DNA of 64,000 nucleotides, taken from contig CABYVU010000002.1 of NCBI GenBank assembly GCA_902522525.1, forward strand, positions 45,560 to 109,559, read 5' to 3'. The DNA is from an uncultured Pelagibacteraceae bacterium. GTDB taxonomy: Bacteria; Pseudomonadota; Alphaproteobacteria; Pelagibacterales; Pelagibacteraceae. Shown in pieces: positions 9,648 through 19,048 of the stretch. The translations under genes were made by a program, and so were the position numbers. Position 1 is the stretch's first letter; every line of letters begins with the position of its first letter. The notes below the pieces were generated by a model, which was not told the origin of the DNA, searched no databases, and saw only the letters and a program-made list of their open reading frames with translations.

Positions 9648-9771
9648 TTTCTCTCCTTTTTTTTTAAATTTATTATCATTTTAAATTATGATAATATTAT
9701 ATTAAAGATTTGTTAAAATTAGTTTCTATTAATGCTTAATTAAATTATTAATAAAATTTATTAATTTTAAA

Positions 9772-10365
9772 TTATTTATTTAATGCATCTTCAAGATAAT
9801 TTAATCTATCTTGACCCCAAAAAATCTCATTATTTAATACATACGAAGGAGCGCCAAATACATCATTATCAACCGCATCTTTTGAATTTTTTTGATATTC
9901 CAAGTTTACATCTTCAGATAAAGCTAATTTCTTCATTTCTTCAAAGTTTAAATTTAATTTTTCACAAATTTCCTGAAGTGTATTGTGATCAGAAAGATCT
10001 TTATCCATAGACCATAAATATTTTAAACATTCATTTCCAAAATGAAGTTTATTACCCAATTTATTTGAAGCTATTACAAATTTTGCTGGTAAGTGTGGGT
10101 CTTTAGGTGGAAAAAATTTTGGCTTTTTAATAATCGGCAAACCTAGTTTATTTGAAATTCTCTCCAGTTCTACAAGTCTATATTTTTGTCTAGCAGGATG
10201 TCTTTTAGGAACTGGCAATCCTCCAGTATTTGGAAATATTTCGCCAACTAAATCAAGCGGTTTTTCTATAACCTCTAAATTATATTTGCTTACTATCTTT
10301 GTAAATCTATCAGCTCCTAAATAACTAAACGGAGATAGGACACTAAAATAATATTCAATTTTCAT
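9772..10365 (-). CDS. 2-hydroxychromene-2-carboxylate isomerase / DsbA-like family protein
   Basis: MKIEYYFSVLSPFSYLG..; VFGAPSYVLNNEIFWGQDRLNYL typical of HCCA isomerase. Confidence 0.83.
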   Translation of the reverse strand: MKIEYYFSVLSPFSYLGADRFTKIVSKYNLEVIEKPLDLVGEIFPNTGGLPVPKRHPARQKYRLVELERISNKLGLPIIKKPKFFPPKDPHLPAKFVIASNKLGNKLHFGNECLKYLWSMDKDLSDHNTLQEICEKLNLNFEEMKKLALSEDVNLEYQKNSKDAVDNDVFGAPSYVLNNEIFWGQDRLNYLEDALNK

Positions 10366-10368
10366 TTT

Positions 10369-10761
10369 TTAAACGCATTTCTTGCACAGACCAAAAAATT
10401 CTAAATTGTATTTATTATATTTCATTCCTTTATTATCTTTAAAATCTCTTAGATGTTCTGATAATTTATGATCATGAATTTCAGTTACATCTTCACAACT
10501 TTCACAAATTGAAAAAATAGTAGCATTAGCAATTTGACATTTTGAATTTTTACAAGCTATGAAAGCGTTTCTACTTTCTATTTTATGAATTTTTCCAATT
10601 TTCACTAGTTTGTCTAAGGCTCTATAAACTTGCAAAGGAGCATTAATACCTTTTTTTTTAACATCAAATAAAATTGAGTATGCTTTTAATGGTTGATCAG
10701 ATTTTTCAATTAAATCTAAAATTATTTTTTGATTTTTAGTTAATGTTTCTTGTTTTTGCAT
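10369..10761 (-). CDS. zur: Fur-family transcriptional regulator, zinc-responsive (Zur)
   Basis: Fur-type wHTH (LTKNQKIILDLIEKSDQPLKAYSILFDVKK..APLQVYRALDKLVKIGKIHKIESRNAFIAC) and CESC..CKKC zinc motifs; co-directional downstream of znuCB. Confidence 0.86.
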   Translation of the reverse strand: MQKQETLTKNQKIILDLIEKSDQPLKAYSILFDVKKKGINAPLQVYRALDKLVKIGKIHKIESRNAFIACKNSKCQIANATIFSICESCEDVTEIHDHKLSEHLRDFKDNKGMKYNKYNLEFFGLCKKCV

Positions 10762-10785
10762 TTAATTATTTTTTATAATATTCCA

Positions 10786-11589
10786 TTAATTTTTCAATTG
10801 TATCGTTTGTTTAACTTTAAGTAATGAAAAAATAAACAACACAAGAGCTGCAGCAATTATGGATGGACCAGACGGTGTATTGAATTCTAACGAAGAGAAT
10901 AATCCTATAATCACTGATAACAATCCTCCAATTATTGAAAAAATAACCATTTTTTGTGGATTATCTGAAAGATTTCTAGCCATAGCAGTTGGTATAATTA
11001 ACATTCCAGTGATTAATAAAACTCCAACTAATTTTATTGAAATGGCAATTATTGCAGCCAATAAGACTGTAAACACCGCTTTTGCTCTATCAGGATTTAA
11101 ACCTTCTGCTTCAGCTAATTCATAATTAACTGTAGATGCAAATAATGGTTTCCAGATTATTTTTAAAGTTATTAATATTAAAGCGCCACCAAACCATATA
11201 ATAAACAAGTCTTTTTTGTTAACTGCTAAAATATCTCCAAACAGTAATCCCATTATATCAAATCTAATAAAGGTTAAAAATCCAATAACCACTAATCCAA
11301 CTGCCAATGATGAGTGAGCTAGAAGACCTAACAATGCATCACTTGGTAGATTAGTTTTTCTTTGTAGTTGTATTAAAATTAATGCAATTACCGATGAAAT
11401 TAAAAATATTGAAACAGCGATATTAAATTCTAATGAATATGCAATTGTTACACCGAGCAATGCAGAGTGGGCAAGTGTATCACCAAAATAAGATAATCTC
11501 CTCCATACAACAAAGCAACCAAGAGGGCCTGCAACAAAAGCAATACCTATCCCAGCAACTAGTGCTCTTATAAAAAAATCATCTAACAT
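10786..11589 (-). CDS. znuB: Zinc ABC transporter permease ZnuB
   Basis: GPLGCFVVWRRLSYFGDTLAHSALLGV; multi-TM; adjacent to znuC. Confidence 0.92.
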   Translation of the reverse strand: MLDDFFIRALVAGIGIAFVAGPLGCFVVWRRLSYFGDTLAHSALLGVTIAYSLEFNIAVSIFLISSVIALILIQLQRKTNLPSDALLGLLAHSSLAVGLVVIGFLTFIRFDIMGLLFGDILAVNKKDLFIIWFGGALILITLKIIWKPLFASTVNYELAEAEGLNPDRAKAVFTVLLAAIIAISIKLVGVLLITGMLIIPTAMARNLSDNPQKMVIFSIIGGLLSVIIGLFSSLEFNTPSGPSIIAAALVLFIFSLLKVKQTIQLKN

Positions 11590-11590
11590 A

Positions 11591-12337
11591 CTATTTTTTT
11601 TTTATTTCTCCGTCTGTAGTGTGAACATGATCATGTTTATGTTCGTAAATTGCTAAAGTTTGTGAAGCTTGTTCACCAAACAAAGCTTTGTATTCACTAT
11701 TTTTTGCAACTTCACTCGGACTCCCGCAGCAGCATACATGACCGTTTAAGCAAACAACATGGTCAGTTGCACTCATTACTGTATGAAGATCGTGAGATAT
11801 TAGTAAAATCCCACAATTTAGTTTTAATGATAGCTCTTTGATTAGTTCATATAATTCAATTTCTCCTGTGAAATCAACACCTTGTACTGGCTCATCAAGA
11901 ACTAATAAATCTGGTTTTTTTGATATTGCTCTGGCAAGTAACACTCTCTGAAATTCTCCACCAGACAAGTTAGCTAAACTTTTATCCTTAAGGTGCTTAA
12001 CACCCGTTAATGTTAATGATTCATTTATGACTTCGTCACTTAAATTTTCTGTTAAAAGCATCAGATCATTAACTCTTAGCGGCAATGTCCAATCTATTGA
12101 AATTTTTTGGGGAACGTATCCAATATTACTAGTGTATTTTTCTACGTTCCCCTCTATATTTTTGTAAAACCCTAGTGCAATTTTTGCAGTCGTGCTTTTG
12201 CCAGATCCATTAGGACCAATTAAAGTAACAATTTTACCTTTTTCAACCTGAAGAGAAACACCTTGAACAAGCCACTTTTGGTTTTGTTTTAAACCAACAT
12301 TATTTAACTTTACCAAAACATTATTTTCTATGCTCAT
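11591..12337 (-). CDS. znuC: Zinc ABC transporter ATP-binding protein ZnuC
   Basis: GPNGSGKST, LSGGEFQRVLLARA, LLVLDEPVQGVD, His-rich C-terminus EHKHDHVH. Confidence 0.92.
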   Translation of the reverse strand: MSIENNVLVKLNNVGLKQNQKWLVQGVSLQVEKGKIVTLIGPNGSGKSTTAKIALGFYKNIEGNVEKYTSNIGYVPQKISIDWTLPLRVNDLMLLTENLSDEVINESLTLTGVKHLKDKSLANLSGGEFQRVLLARAISKKPDLLVLDEPVQGVDFTGEIELYELIKELSLKLNCGILLISHDLHTVMSATDHVVCLNGHVCCCGSPSEVAKNSEYKALFGEQASQTLAIYEHKHDHVHTTDGEIKKK

Positions 12338-12357
12338 TTATTTCCTTGACTTATAAA

Positions 12358-12390
12358 TGTTATATTATTACACAGCGTTATATTATAACA
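12358..12390. promoter_or_regulatory. Two tandem candidate Zur boxes in the znuC/znuA divergent promoter
   Basis: TGTTATATTATTACA (12358-12372) and CGTTATATTATAACA (12376-12390), each one mismatch from TGTTATA-N-TATAACA, the core of the alphaproteobacterial Zur consensus. Confidence 0.8.
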
Positions 12391-12410
12391 TTTAACAAAA
12401 ACCAAATATT

Positions 12411-13463
12411 ATGAAAAACTTAAAAAAATCCTCAATAATCTTTACAATATTATCATTTTTAACTTTATTTACATCAGCAAATGCTGACATTAAAGTTGTA
12501 GCATCAATCAAACCAATACACTCTCTAGTTAGCTATTTAATGGATGGTGTGGCTAAACCTGATTTAATAGTTGATGGCTATGCTTCTCCACATGGATTTG
12601 CCATGAAACCTTCGCACGCAAAAATGCTACAAAACGCAGATATTGTATTTTGGGTAGGTGAGGATATAGAAAATTTTTTAGAAAAACCATTAAACTCAAT
12701 AGCTAAGAAGGCAGACAAGATTGAACTAATGGATGCAAAAGGTATTGTTAAATTAAAATTTAGAGAAAGAAATATTTTTGGTGACCATGATGATCATGAT
12801 GACCACGACGATCATGGACATAAGAAAAAAGATGATCATGACGACCACGGACATAAGAAAAAAGATGATCACGATGATCACGATCATGACGACCATGCTA
12901 AAAAAGAGGATGGTCATGACGACCACGATGATCATGATGGACATGAAGGACATCACCACGGTGAATTTGATCCACATATTTGGTTAGATCCAATTAATGC
13001 AAGCGCTATATTAAAAGAGATGACTGAACATTTAATAGAAAATGATTCAAAAAATGCATCTAAATACAAAAATAATTTAAATAAAGCTTTAAAAGATATA
13101 GATAAACTTACAGCTGACGTTAAGTCTGAATTAAACCAAAGCGTAGCCTCAATAGTTTTTCATGATGCATATCAATATTTTGAAGAACGATTTAATGTAA
13201 ATATATTAGGCGCTTTCACAGTCAATACTGATGTAATGCCTGGCGCAGAGCAATTAGCAGAAATTAGAGAAATCATTGAGCATGATAATGTTGCTTGCGT
13301 ATTTTCAGAGCCTCAGTTTAATCCTGACATCATTAAAGCAGTTGCAAAAGATATGAATATAAAAACTGGTGTTGTAGATCCTCTAGGAGCAACTTTAAAA
13401 CCAGGTAAAAATTTATATTTTGATCTAATAAGAAACATGTCAGCATCATTTAAAGGTTGTTAA
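12411..13463 (+). CDS. znuA: Zinc ABC transporter substrate-binding protein ZnuA
   Basis: Signal peptide; IKPIHSLVSYLMDGVAKPDLIVDG..SPHGFAMKPSHAKMLQNADIVFWVGE; His/Asp-rich loop; EFDPHIWLDPINA. Confidence 0.94.
   Translation: MKNLKKSSIIFTILSFLTLFTSANADIKVVASIKPIHSLVSYLMDGVAKPDLIVDGYASPHGFAMKPSHAKMLQNADIVFWVGEDIENFLEKPLNSIAKKADKIELMDAKGIVKLKFRERNIFGDHDDHDDHDDHGHKKKDDHDDHGHKKKDDHDDHDHDDHAKKEDGHDDHDDHDGHEGHHHGEFDPHIWLDPINASAILKEMTEHLIENDSKNASKYKNNLNKALKDIDKLTADVKSELNQSVASIVFHDAYQYFEERFNVNILGAFTVNTDVMPGAEQLAEIREIIEHDNVACVFSEPQFNPDIIKAVAKDMNIKTGVVDPLGATLKPGKNLYFDLIRNMSASFKGC
12807..12872 (+). repeat. Two tandem 33-bp units inside the znuA metal-binding loop
   Basis: gacgatcatggacataagaaaaaagatgatcat / gacgaccacggacataagaaaaaagatgatcac, each encoding DDHGHKKKDDH. 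Confidence 0.9.
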
Positions 13464-13470
13464 CTATTTA

Positions 13471-14442
13471 ATGGAAAGTAACAAACAAGTTCCAGTTACT
13501 GTTTTGACAGGTTTTCTTGGTGCAGGCAAAACCACTTTATTGAATAGAATCCTAACCGAACAGCACGGTAAAAAGTATGCCGTAATCGTTAATGAATTTG
13601 GCGAACAAGGTATAGATAATGATTTAGTTGTAGATGCTGATGAAGAAGTGTTTGAGATGAATAATGGGTGCATATGCTGCACTGTCAGAGGTGATCTAAT
13701 CAGAATTTTAAGTGGCCTTATGAAAAGAGCAGATAAATTAGATGCAATTATTGTAGAAACTACTGGATTAGCTGACCCAGCCCCAGTTGCACAAACTTTT
13801 TTTGTTGACCAAGATGTTGCTGATCGAACAAAGTTAGATGCGATTGTTACCGTTGCAGATGCTGTTCATTTAAGTTCTCAACTAACTGATCACCATGAAG
13901 CTGAGGAACAAATCGCTTTTGCTGATGTTGTGTTGTTAAATAAAATAGATCTTGTTAAAGAAAGTGGTTTAGAAACAGTCAAAGAAAGAATAAGAAAAAT
14001 TAATCCTTTTGCAAAAATCATTAATACTACTAAATGTGGAGTATCATTAAATGAAATTCTTAATCTTGATGCATTTAGTTTAAAACGAGTTTTAGAAGTT
14101 GAACCTGATTTTCTAGAGTCAGACCATGATCATGAGCATGATGATGATGTAACTAGCTTATCGTTTGTCTCTGATACCCCTTTAGATATGGAAAAGTTTC
14201 AAGATTGGTTCAGCAAGCTTTTACAGACAAAGGGTCAAGATATACTGAGAACTAAGGGAATTCTCGATTTTACAGGAGAAAGTGATCGATATGTATTTCA
14301 AGGAGTACACATGCTTATGGATGCCTCGCCTATGGGTAAATGGCCAGAAGGAAAAGTACGAAGCTCTAGACTAGTTTTTATTGGTCGAAATCTTGAGAAT
14401 ATGAATTTGAAAGAGGGATTTGAAAATTGTAAATCGGCATGA
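13471..14442 (+). CDS. COG0523/CobW-family GTPase, putative zinc metallochaperone (ZigA/YeiR-like)
   Basis: VTVLTGFLGAGKTTLLNRIL, CxCC motif NNGCICCTVRGDL, NKxD (LLNKIDL), acidic/His stretch ESDHDHEHDDD; znu context. Confidence 0.9.
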   Translation: MESNKQVPVTVLTGFLGAGKTTLLNRILTEQHGKKYAVIVNEFGEQGIDNDLVVDADEEVFEMNNGCICCTVRGDLIRILSGLMKRADKLDAIIVETTGLADPAPVAQTFFVDQDVADRTKLDAIVTVADAVHLSSQLTDHHEAEEQIAFADVVLLNKIDLVKESGLETVKERIRKINPFAKIINTTKCGVSLNEILNLDAFSLKRVLEVEPDFLESDHDHEHDDDVTSLSFVSDTPLDMEKFQDWFSKLLQTKGQDILRTKGILDFTGESDRYVFQGVHMLMDASPMGKWPEGKVRSSRLVFIGRNLENMNLKEGFENCKSA

Positions 14443-15482
14443 AAGCTGATCTGAACAAGTTCACAGAGTTAAATAAAACAAAATTTGAAAATAGAGGAAA
14501 AGAATTAAGACTCGGAATTCCAGTTATTAATTCAGTAGTGATAGGTAATTCTATTGCTGTTGGATTTGGGGATGGCACTATAAGAATATTTAAAGCAGGA
14601 CAAAGCTCAGAACCCATAAAAGCACATAATGGTATTGTTCTTTGTATTTCAAAAGATGGTGATGATATTATAACTGGTGGAGATGACGGAAGGTTTTTAA
14701 GAATTTCTCTGAATGGAGAAATAAGCGAAATTGCAAATTTTGGTTCTCGTTGGGTTGATCATGTTACAGCAAATAATGGAAGTTTGGTTTGCACGTCTGG
14801 AAATAACGTTTACCTGTGGATGGCAGGCAGAAAAGAACCAAAAATATTAGAACATGAGAGCACTATTGGAGGTGTAGCATTTGACTCAAAAGGAAGAAGA
14901 TTAGCAGTTTCTCGATACGGTGGTGTCACTCTTTGGAAAAAAGATTATAGCAACAAGTGGAAATCATCTAATTTATTATGGAAAGGCTCTCATAATAAGG
15001 TCATTTTTAGTCCAGATGACAGATATTTAGTAACTTCAATGCAAGAGAATCAACTTCATTTTTGGCGCTTAAAAGATAAAACTGATTCTACAATGTCTGG
15101 CTATGGTGCAAAAGTTAAGAGTTTTGCCTTTGTTCATGATACAAAATTTTTAGTAACATCTGGTTCTAACGATGCGGTTTGTTGGCCGTTTGATGGAATT
15201 GGTCCAGAGGGTCGTCAACCAATTTGTCTTCCTTTTGTTGGAAATAAATTAGTAACATTTGTTGAACCATTCCCAAATGAAAATGCAATTTTTACAGGAT
15301 TAAGTGATGGTTCAGTGTTCTTATCAGAAATTGAAAAATCAAGTAATACAATAATAATTCGTAGTTTCACAGAGTCAGAAGTTACTACAATTTCAGTTAC
15401 TGAAGATGGTTCAAGTATATTAATTGGAGATATGGCTGGAAATATTTTATGGACATCTATATGGGATGAGGAAAATAAATAA
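14439..15482 (+). CDS. WD40 repeat (beta-propeller) protein
   Basis: Repeats such as VLCISKDGDDIITGGDDGRFLRIS, VIFSPDDRYLVTSMQENQLHFWRL, SFAFVHDTKFLVTSGSNDAVCWPF; start overlaps the end of the COG0523 gene. Confidence 0.88.
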   Translation: MKADLNKFTELNKTKFENRGKELRLGIPVINSVVIGNSIAVGFGDGTIRIFKAGQSSEPIKAHNGIVLCISKDGDDIITGGDDGRFLRISLNGEISEIANFGSRWVDHVTANNGSLVCTSGNNVYLWMAGRKEPKILEHESTIGGVAFDSKGRRLAVSRYGGVTLWKKDYSNKWKSSNLLWKGSHNKVIFSPDDRYLVTSMQENQLHFWRLKDKTDSTMSGYGAKVKSFAFVHDTKFLVTSGSNDAVCWPFDGIGPEGRQPICLPFVGNKLVTFVEPFPNENAIFTGLSDGSVFLSEIEKSSNTIIIRSFTESEVTTISVTEDGSSILIGDMAGNILWTSIWDEENK

Positions 15483-15485
15483 ATT

Positions 15486-15749
15486 ATGTTTAATAAAAAA
15501 AAGCCGAATGTTGAAATGATAAGAAGTTTAAAAAAAATTTTTTCAGAAAAAAAACAAATACCAGATACATCATTATTAAGTATCGCAGAATTAAGTTGTC
15601 ATGAACCGAATTGCCCACCTATTGAGACAATTATTACAGAAAGAACAATAGATGGAAAATTAAATAATTGGCGTATTGGAAAACCAATTAATGATATTTT
15701 AGAGTCAGATATTATTAATTTATCTGATACGCATAATCATAGTCACTAA
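15486..15749 (+). CDS. Small uncharacterised protein with Cys/His motif (SCHEPNCPPIET) and HNHSH C-terminus
   Basis: 87-aa ORF immediately downstream of the WD40 gene in the zinc operon. Confidence 0.75.
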   Translation: MFNKKKPNVEMIRSLKKIFSEKKQIPDTSLLSIAELSCHEPNCPPIETIITERTIDGKLNNWRIGKPINDILESDIINLSDTHNHSH

Positions 15750-15795
15750 AATAATTTAAATTGAACTTTATCTGTAAATAAGATCTAATAATATT

Positions 15796-16794
15796 ATGAA
15801 AACCATTTCTTTAAGTCTTGAAGATATTTATAAACTGGCAAATAAAACTTTATTAACTAATGGATGTGATGAGGAAACATCAAGTATTTTATCTGATTTG
15901 ATAATGAAAGCAGAGAGAGATGGTTCTCTTTCTCATGGCTTGTTCAGATTACCTGCTTATATTGCTGGATTAAAAAGTGGAAAAATTAATGGAAAAAATA
16001 GACCTAAAGTTTCTAAAATTACACCAAGCGTTGTTAAAGTAGATGGTAACAATTGTTTGGCACCAATGGTTCTGAATAAAAGTTTGCCAGAGTTAATTAA
16101 AGCTGCAAAAGAAAATGGAGTAGCGGTTTTATCTATAACAAATTCGCATCACATGGCAGCGATGTGGCCTGAAACAGAGGCAATTGCTGAAGAAGGCCTA
16201 GTTGCTTTTGCATGCACATCTTATAAACCAGCTGTTGCACCTGCAGGATCTATCAAACCTTTATTTGGTACAAATCCTATTTCATTTGCTTGGCCTAGAA
16301 AAAGTAAACCTCCAGTAGTTTATGATATGGCAACAGCATCTATGGCAATGGGCGAAGTTCAAGTTGCAAAAAGGGAAGGTCACAAAGTTCCATTAGGCAC
16401 AGGATTAACAAAAGATGGAAAGGAAACAACTGATCCAGCTGAAATAGCAGATGGGGGAGTTTTATTGCCTTTTGGCGGCTATAAAGGCTCAGGGATTGCG
16501 ATGATGGTCGAATTGCTTGCTGGAGCCCTTGTTGGAGATAATTTTAGTTATGAGACGGCTGAGAAGGATAATAATGATGGCGGTCCACCAAGTGGTGGAG
16601 AGTTCATTTTAGCAATATCCCCAGAAAAATTATCAAATTCTGATTGGGACACACATTCCTCAAAGTTTTTTAAAAAAATGAAATCAATGGGAGATGTTAG
16701 ACTTCCTGGTGAAAGAAGACATAAAAATAGATTAGATAAAGGGCCAAGACATATAAATGAAGACTTGGTTAATAAAATTAAATCTTTAAGTTAA
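15796..16794 (+). CDS. Ldh family oxidoreductase (malate/L-lactate dehydrogenase type 2 family)
   Basis: SHGLFRLPAYIAGLKSGKING; NSHHMAAMWPETEAIAEEGL; GTNPISFAWPR. Confidence 0.9.
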   Translation: MKTISLSLEDIYKLANKTLLTNGCDEETSSILSDLIMKAERDGSLSHGLFRLPAYIAGLKSGKINGKNRPKVSKITPSVVKVDGNNCLAPMVLNKSLPELIKAAKENGVAVLSITNSHHMAAMWPETEAIAEEGLVAFACTSYKPAVAPAGSIKPLFGTNPISFAWPRKSKPPVVYDMATASMAMGEVQVAKREGHKVPLGTGLTKDGKETTDPAEIADGGVLLPFGGYKGSGIAMMVELLAGALVGDNFSYETAEKDNNDGGPPSGGEFILAISPEKLSNSDWDTHSSKFFKKMKSMGDVRLPGERRHKNRLDKGPRHINEDLVNKIKSLS

Positions 16795-17562
16795 TTCTAA
16801 TTCAATAGGGGTGTGATCTGAAGGTTTCTCTCTACCTCTTGGATATTTATTAATTTTAACATCCTTAATATTTTTTAATAATGAATTGGTTACCAAGAAG
16901 TGATCAATCCTCATGCCATTATTTTTTTGCCAAGCTCCACTTGTGTAATCCCAAAAAGTATACTCTTCTTTATCAGGATAGATATATCGAAATGCATCAT
17001 GAAATCCTAAATTATACATTTCTCTTAACTTCTTTCTAATTTCTATTCTATACAATGCATCGTTTTCATACCCTTTAGGATCATGAACATCTTCAGCAGA
17101 AGGAATAATATTAAAATCACCTGCAATGATTATATTTTCATTTGTTTTTAAAAGAGATTTCAATTTTTTTATTAAACTATCTAACCAATATAATTTATAA
17201 TCATATTTCTCAGTATCTACTGGATTTCCATTTGGAGTATAAATATTTATTAGTTTAATTACTTTTGATTTATATTTTATATCAGCTGTAATTATTCTTG
17301 ATTGTTTATTTTTATCTTTAAAGATATCTTTTTGAATATTATCTAATTTTTTTTTTGAAAGTATTGCAACACCGTTATAACTTTTTTGCCCAAATACGTA
17401 ACTTTCATATTTAATTTTTTTAACATCATCATAAGGATAAGTTTCATCTTGAGTTTTAATTTCCTGGACTAATACCACGTCAGGATTAAATTTATTTAAG
17501 TATTCTTGAACGTTTAATATTCTTGCCCTAATAGAATTTACATTCCAAGAGCTAATAATCAT
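16786..17562 (-). CDS. xthA: Exodeoxyribonuclease III
   Basis: MIISSWNVNSIRARILNVQEYL; GDFNIIPSAEDVHDP; MRIDHFLVT..SDHTPIELEL. Internal ATG preferred over ORF-track start 17592. Confidence 0.93.
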   Translation of the reverse strand: MIISSWNVNSIRARILNVQEYLNKFNPDVVLVQEIKTQDETYPYDDVKKIKYESYVFGQKSYNGVAILSKKKLDNIQKDIFKDKNKQSRIITADIKYKSKVIKLINIYTPNGNPVDTEKYDYKLYWLDSLIKKLKSLLKTNENIIIAGDFNIIPSAEDVHDPKGYENDALYRIEIRKKLREMYNLGFHDAFRYIYPDKEEYTFWDYTSGAWQKNNGMRIDHFLVTNSLLKNIKDVKINKYPRGREKPSDHTPIELELT

Positions 17563-17879
17563 TAAAGAGAGAATGAAACACCACAACCACAAGAGGACTT
17601 GCTTTGTGGGTTGCTAATTTTAAACTGGTCTCCAATTAATTCTTTTACAAAATCTATTTCTGATCCTTTCAATAGATCTGCTGAAGTTTTATCGATTAAA
17701 ATCTTTTCGTGTCTTAAGTCATCATCTTGAGGACTTTTATCAAATGAAAAATCATACTGAAATCCAGAGCAACCACCGCCTTTTATAGCGATTCTAAAAA
17801 AAGAACCTTCCTCTTTAGATGCGAGTAGGTTATTTATTTGTTTTAACGCATTATCTGTAAATTTAATTTCTTTAATCAT
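17562..17879 (-). CDS. erpA: Iron-sulfur cluster insertion protein ErpA / HesB-IscA family
   Basis: FRIAIKGGGCSGFQYDFSFD and C-terminal SSCGCGVSFSL. Confidence 0.9.
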   Translation of the reverse strand: MIKEIKFTDNALKQINNLLASKEEGSFFRIAIKGGGCSGFQYDFSFDKSPQDDDLRHEKILIDKTSADLLKGSEIDFVKELIGDQFKISNPQSKSSCGCGVSFSL

Positions 17880-17929
17880 TATTTATCACTGTTATTACTA
17901 ATATAATTAATATTTGCCAATTTTAAAGA

Positions 17930-19048
17930 ATGAATAATTACTCAAAATTAGGTTCTTTTAGATCTTGTGGACGCTTGATAAAAGAGCCAAATAATAGGTT
18001 TAGAACTCCATTTCAAAGAGATAGAGATAGAATTATTCACTCAGCTTCATTTAGAAGGTTAAAACACAAGACACAGGTATTTGTGAACACAGATGGAGAT
18101 CATTATAGAACAAGAATAACTCACTCAATGGAGGTTGCTCAGATTGCTAGATCAATATCAAGATATCTCAATTTAAATGATGATTTGGTAGAAACACTTA
18201 GTTTAGCCCATGATATGGGGCACACTCCTTTTGGACACGCTGGTGAGGACGCTTTAAACGAGTCAATGATTAATCATGGTGGCTTTGATCATAACCTTCA
18301 AACTTTAAGAATTGTAATGTTTATTGAAAATAAATACTTAAAATTCAAGGGTCTAAATTTAACTATAGAAACTCTAGATGGTCTTTTAAAACATAATGGA
18401 CCTATCAATAATACTGATCACTTAGATACAATAATTGGACTTAAAAATTTTAAAAATAAAATGGATTTTAAAAAGAATTCATCTTTAGAAGCTCAAATTG
18501 CAGCTATATCTGATGACATAGCCTATAATAATCATGATATTCAAGATGGAATTAAAGCAAAACTATTTTCATTAAATCAATTATGTGAAATTAATTTTTT
18601 TAAAGAAATTTATAAATCTTATAAGACAAAAGTTAAAAATTCTAACAGAGATATTATTGTTTACCAAATAATAAGAGACTCAATTAATTTGATGGTTCAA
18701 GATGTTATTAAAAATACTTTAAAAAATATAAAAAAATACAAAATTAATAATATTAATCATGTCTATTTAAATAAGAAAAAAATTGTCAATTTTTCAGCTA
18801 AATTTGCATCTATTGAAAAAGAAATTAAAAATTTTTTAAGAATTAATATGTATAATAATAAAAATGTGCAAATTAAAAATAATAATGGTAAAAAAATAGT
18901 TAAACATTTATTTAAATTGATAGAAAGAAATCCAAAAAAATTTATAAGAAATAAATATATAAATAATGATAAATATAGATCTATTTCAGACTATATTTCA
19001 GGAATGACTGATAGATATGCAATACAATTATACAAAATGTCAAAATGA
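17930..19048 (+). CDS. Deoxyguanosinetriphosphate triphosphohydrolase-like protein (HD domain)
   Basis: FRTPFQRDRDRIIHSASFRRLKHKTQVF; RTRITHSMEVAQIARSI; AHDMGHTPFGHAGEDAL. Confidence 0.93.
   Translation: MNNYSKLGSFRSCGRLIKEPNNRFRTPFQRDRDRIIHSASFRRLKHKTQVFVNTDGDHYRTRITHSMEVAQIARSISRYLNLNDDLVETLSLAHDMGHTPFGHAGEDALNESMINHGGFDHNLQTLRIVMFIENKYLKFKGLNLTIETLDGLLKHNGPINNTDHLDTIIGLKNFKNKMDFKKNSSLEAQIAAISDDIAYNNHDIQDGIKAKLFSLNQLCEINFFKEIYKSYKTKVKNSNRDIIVYQIIRDSINLMVQDVIKNTLKNIKKYKINNINHVYLNKKKIVNFSAKFASIEKEIKNFLRINMYNNKNVQIKNNNGKKIVKHLFKLIERNPKKFIRNKYINNDKYRSISDYISGMTDRYAIQLYKMSK

Noticed and set aside
9648-9771. Possible small RNA gene in the 124-bp AT-rich gap
   Set aside because: No stable GC-containing stem, terminator or recognisable promoter; nothing beyond composition.
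12778-12963. CRISPR-like or noncoding tandem repeat
   Set aside because: Repeats are in frame within znuA and encode a His/Asp metal-binding loop; no spacers.
12753-12987. Met/Ile/Val- or Thr-rich ORFs on both strands over znuA
   Set aside because: Alternative-frame translations of the GAT/CAT His-Asp repeat, not real genes.
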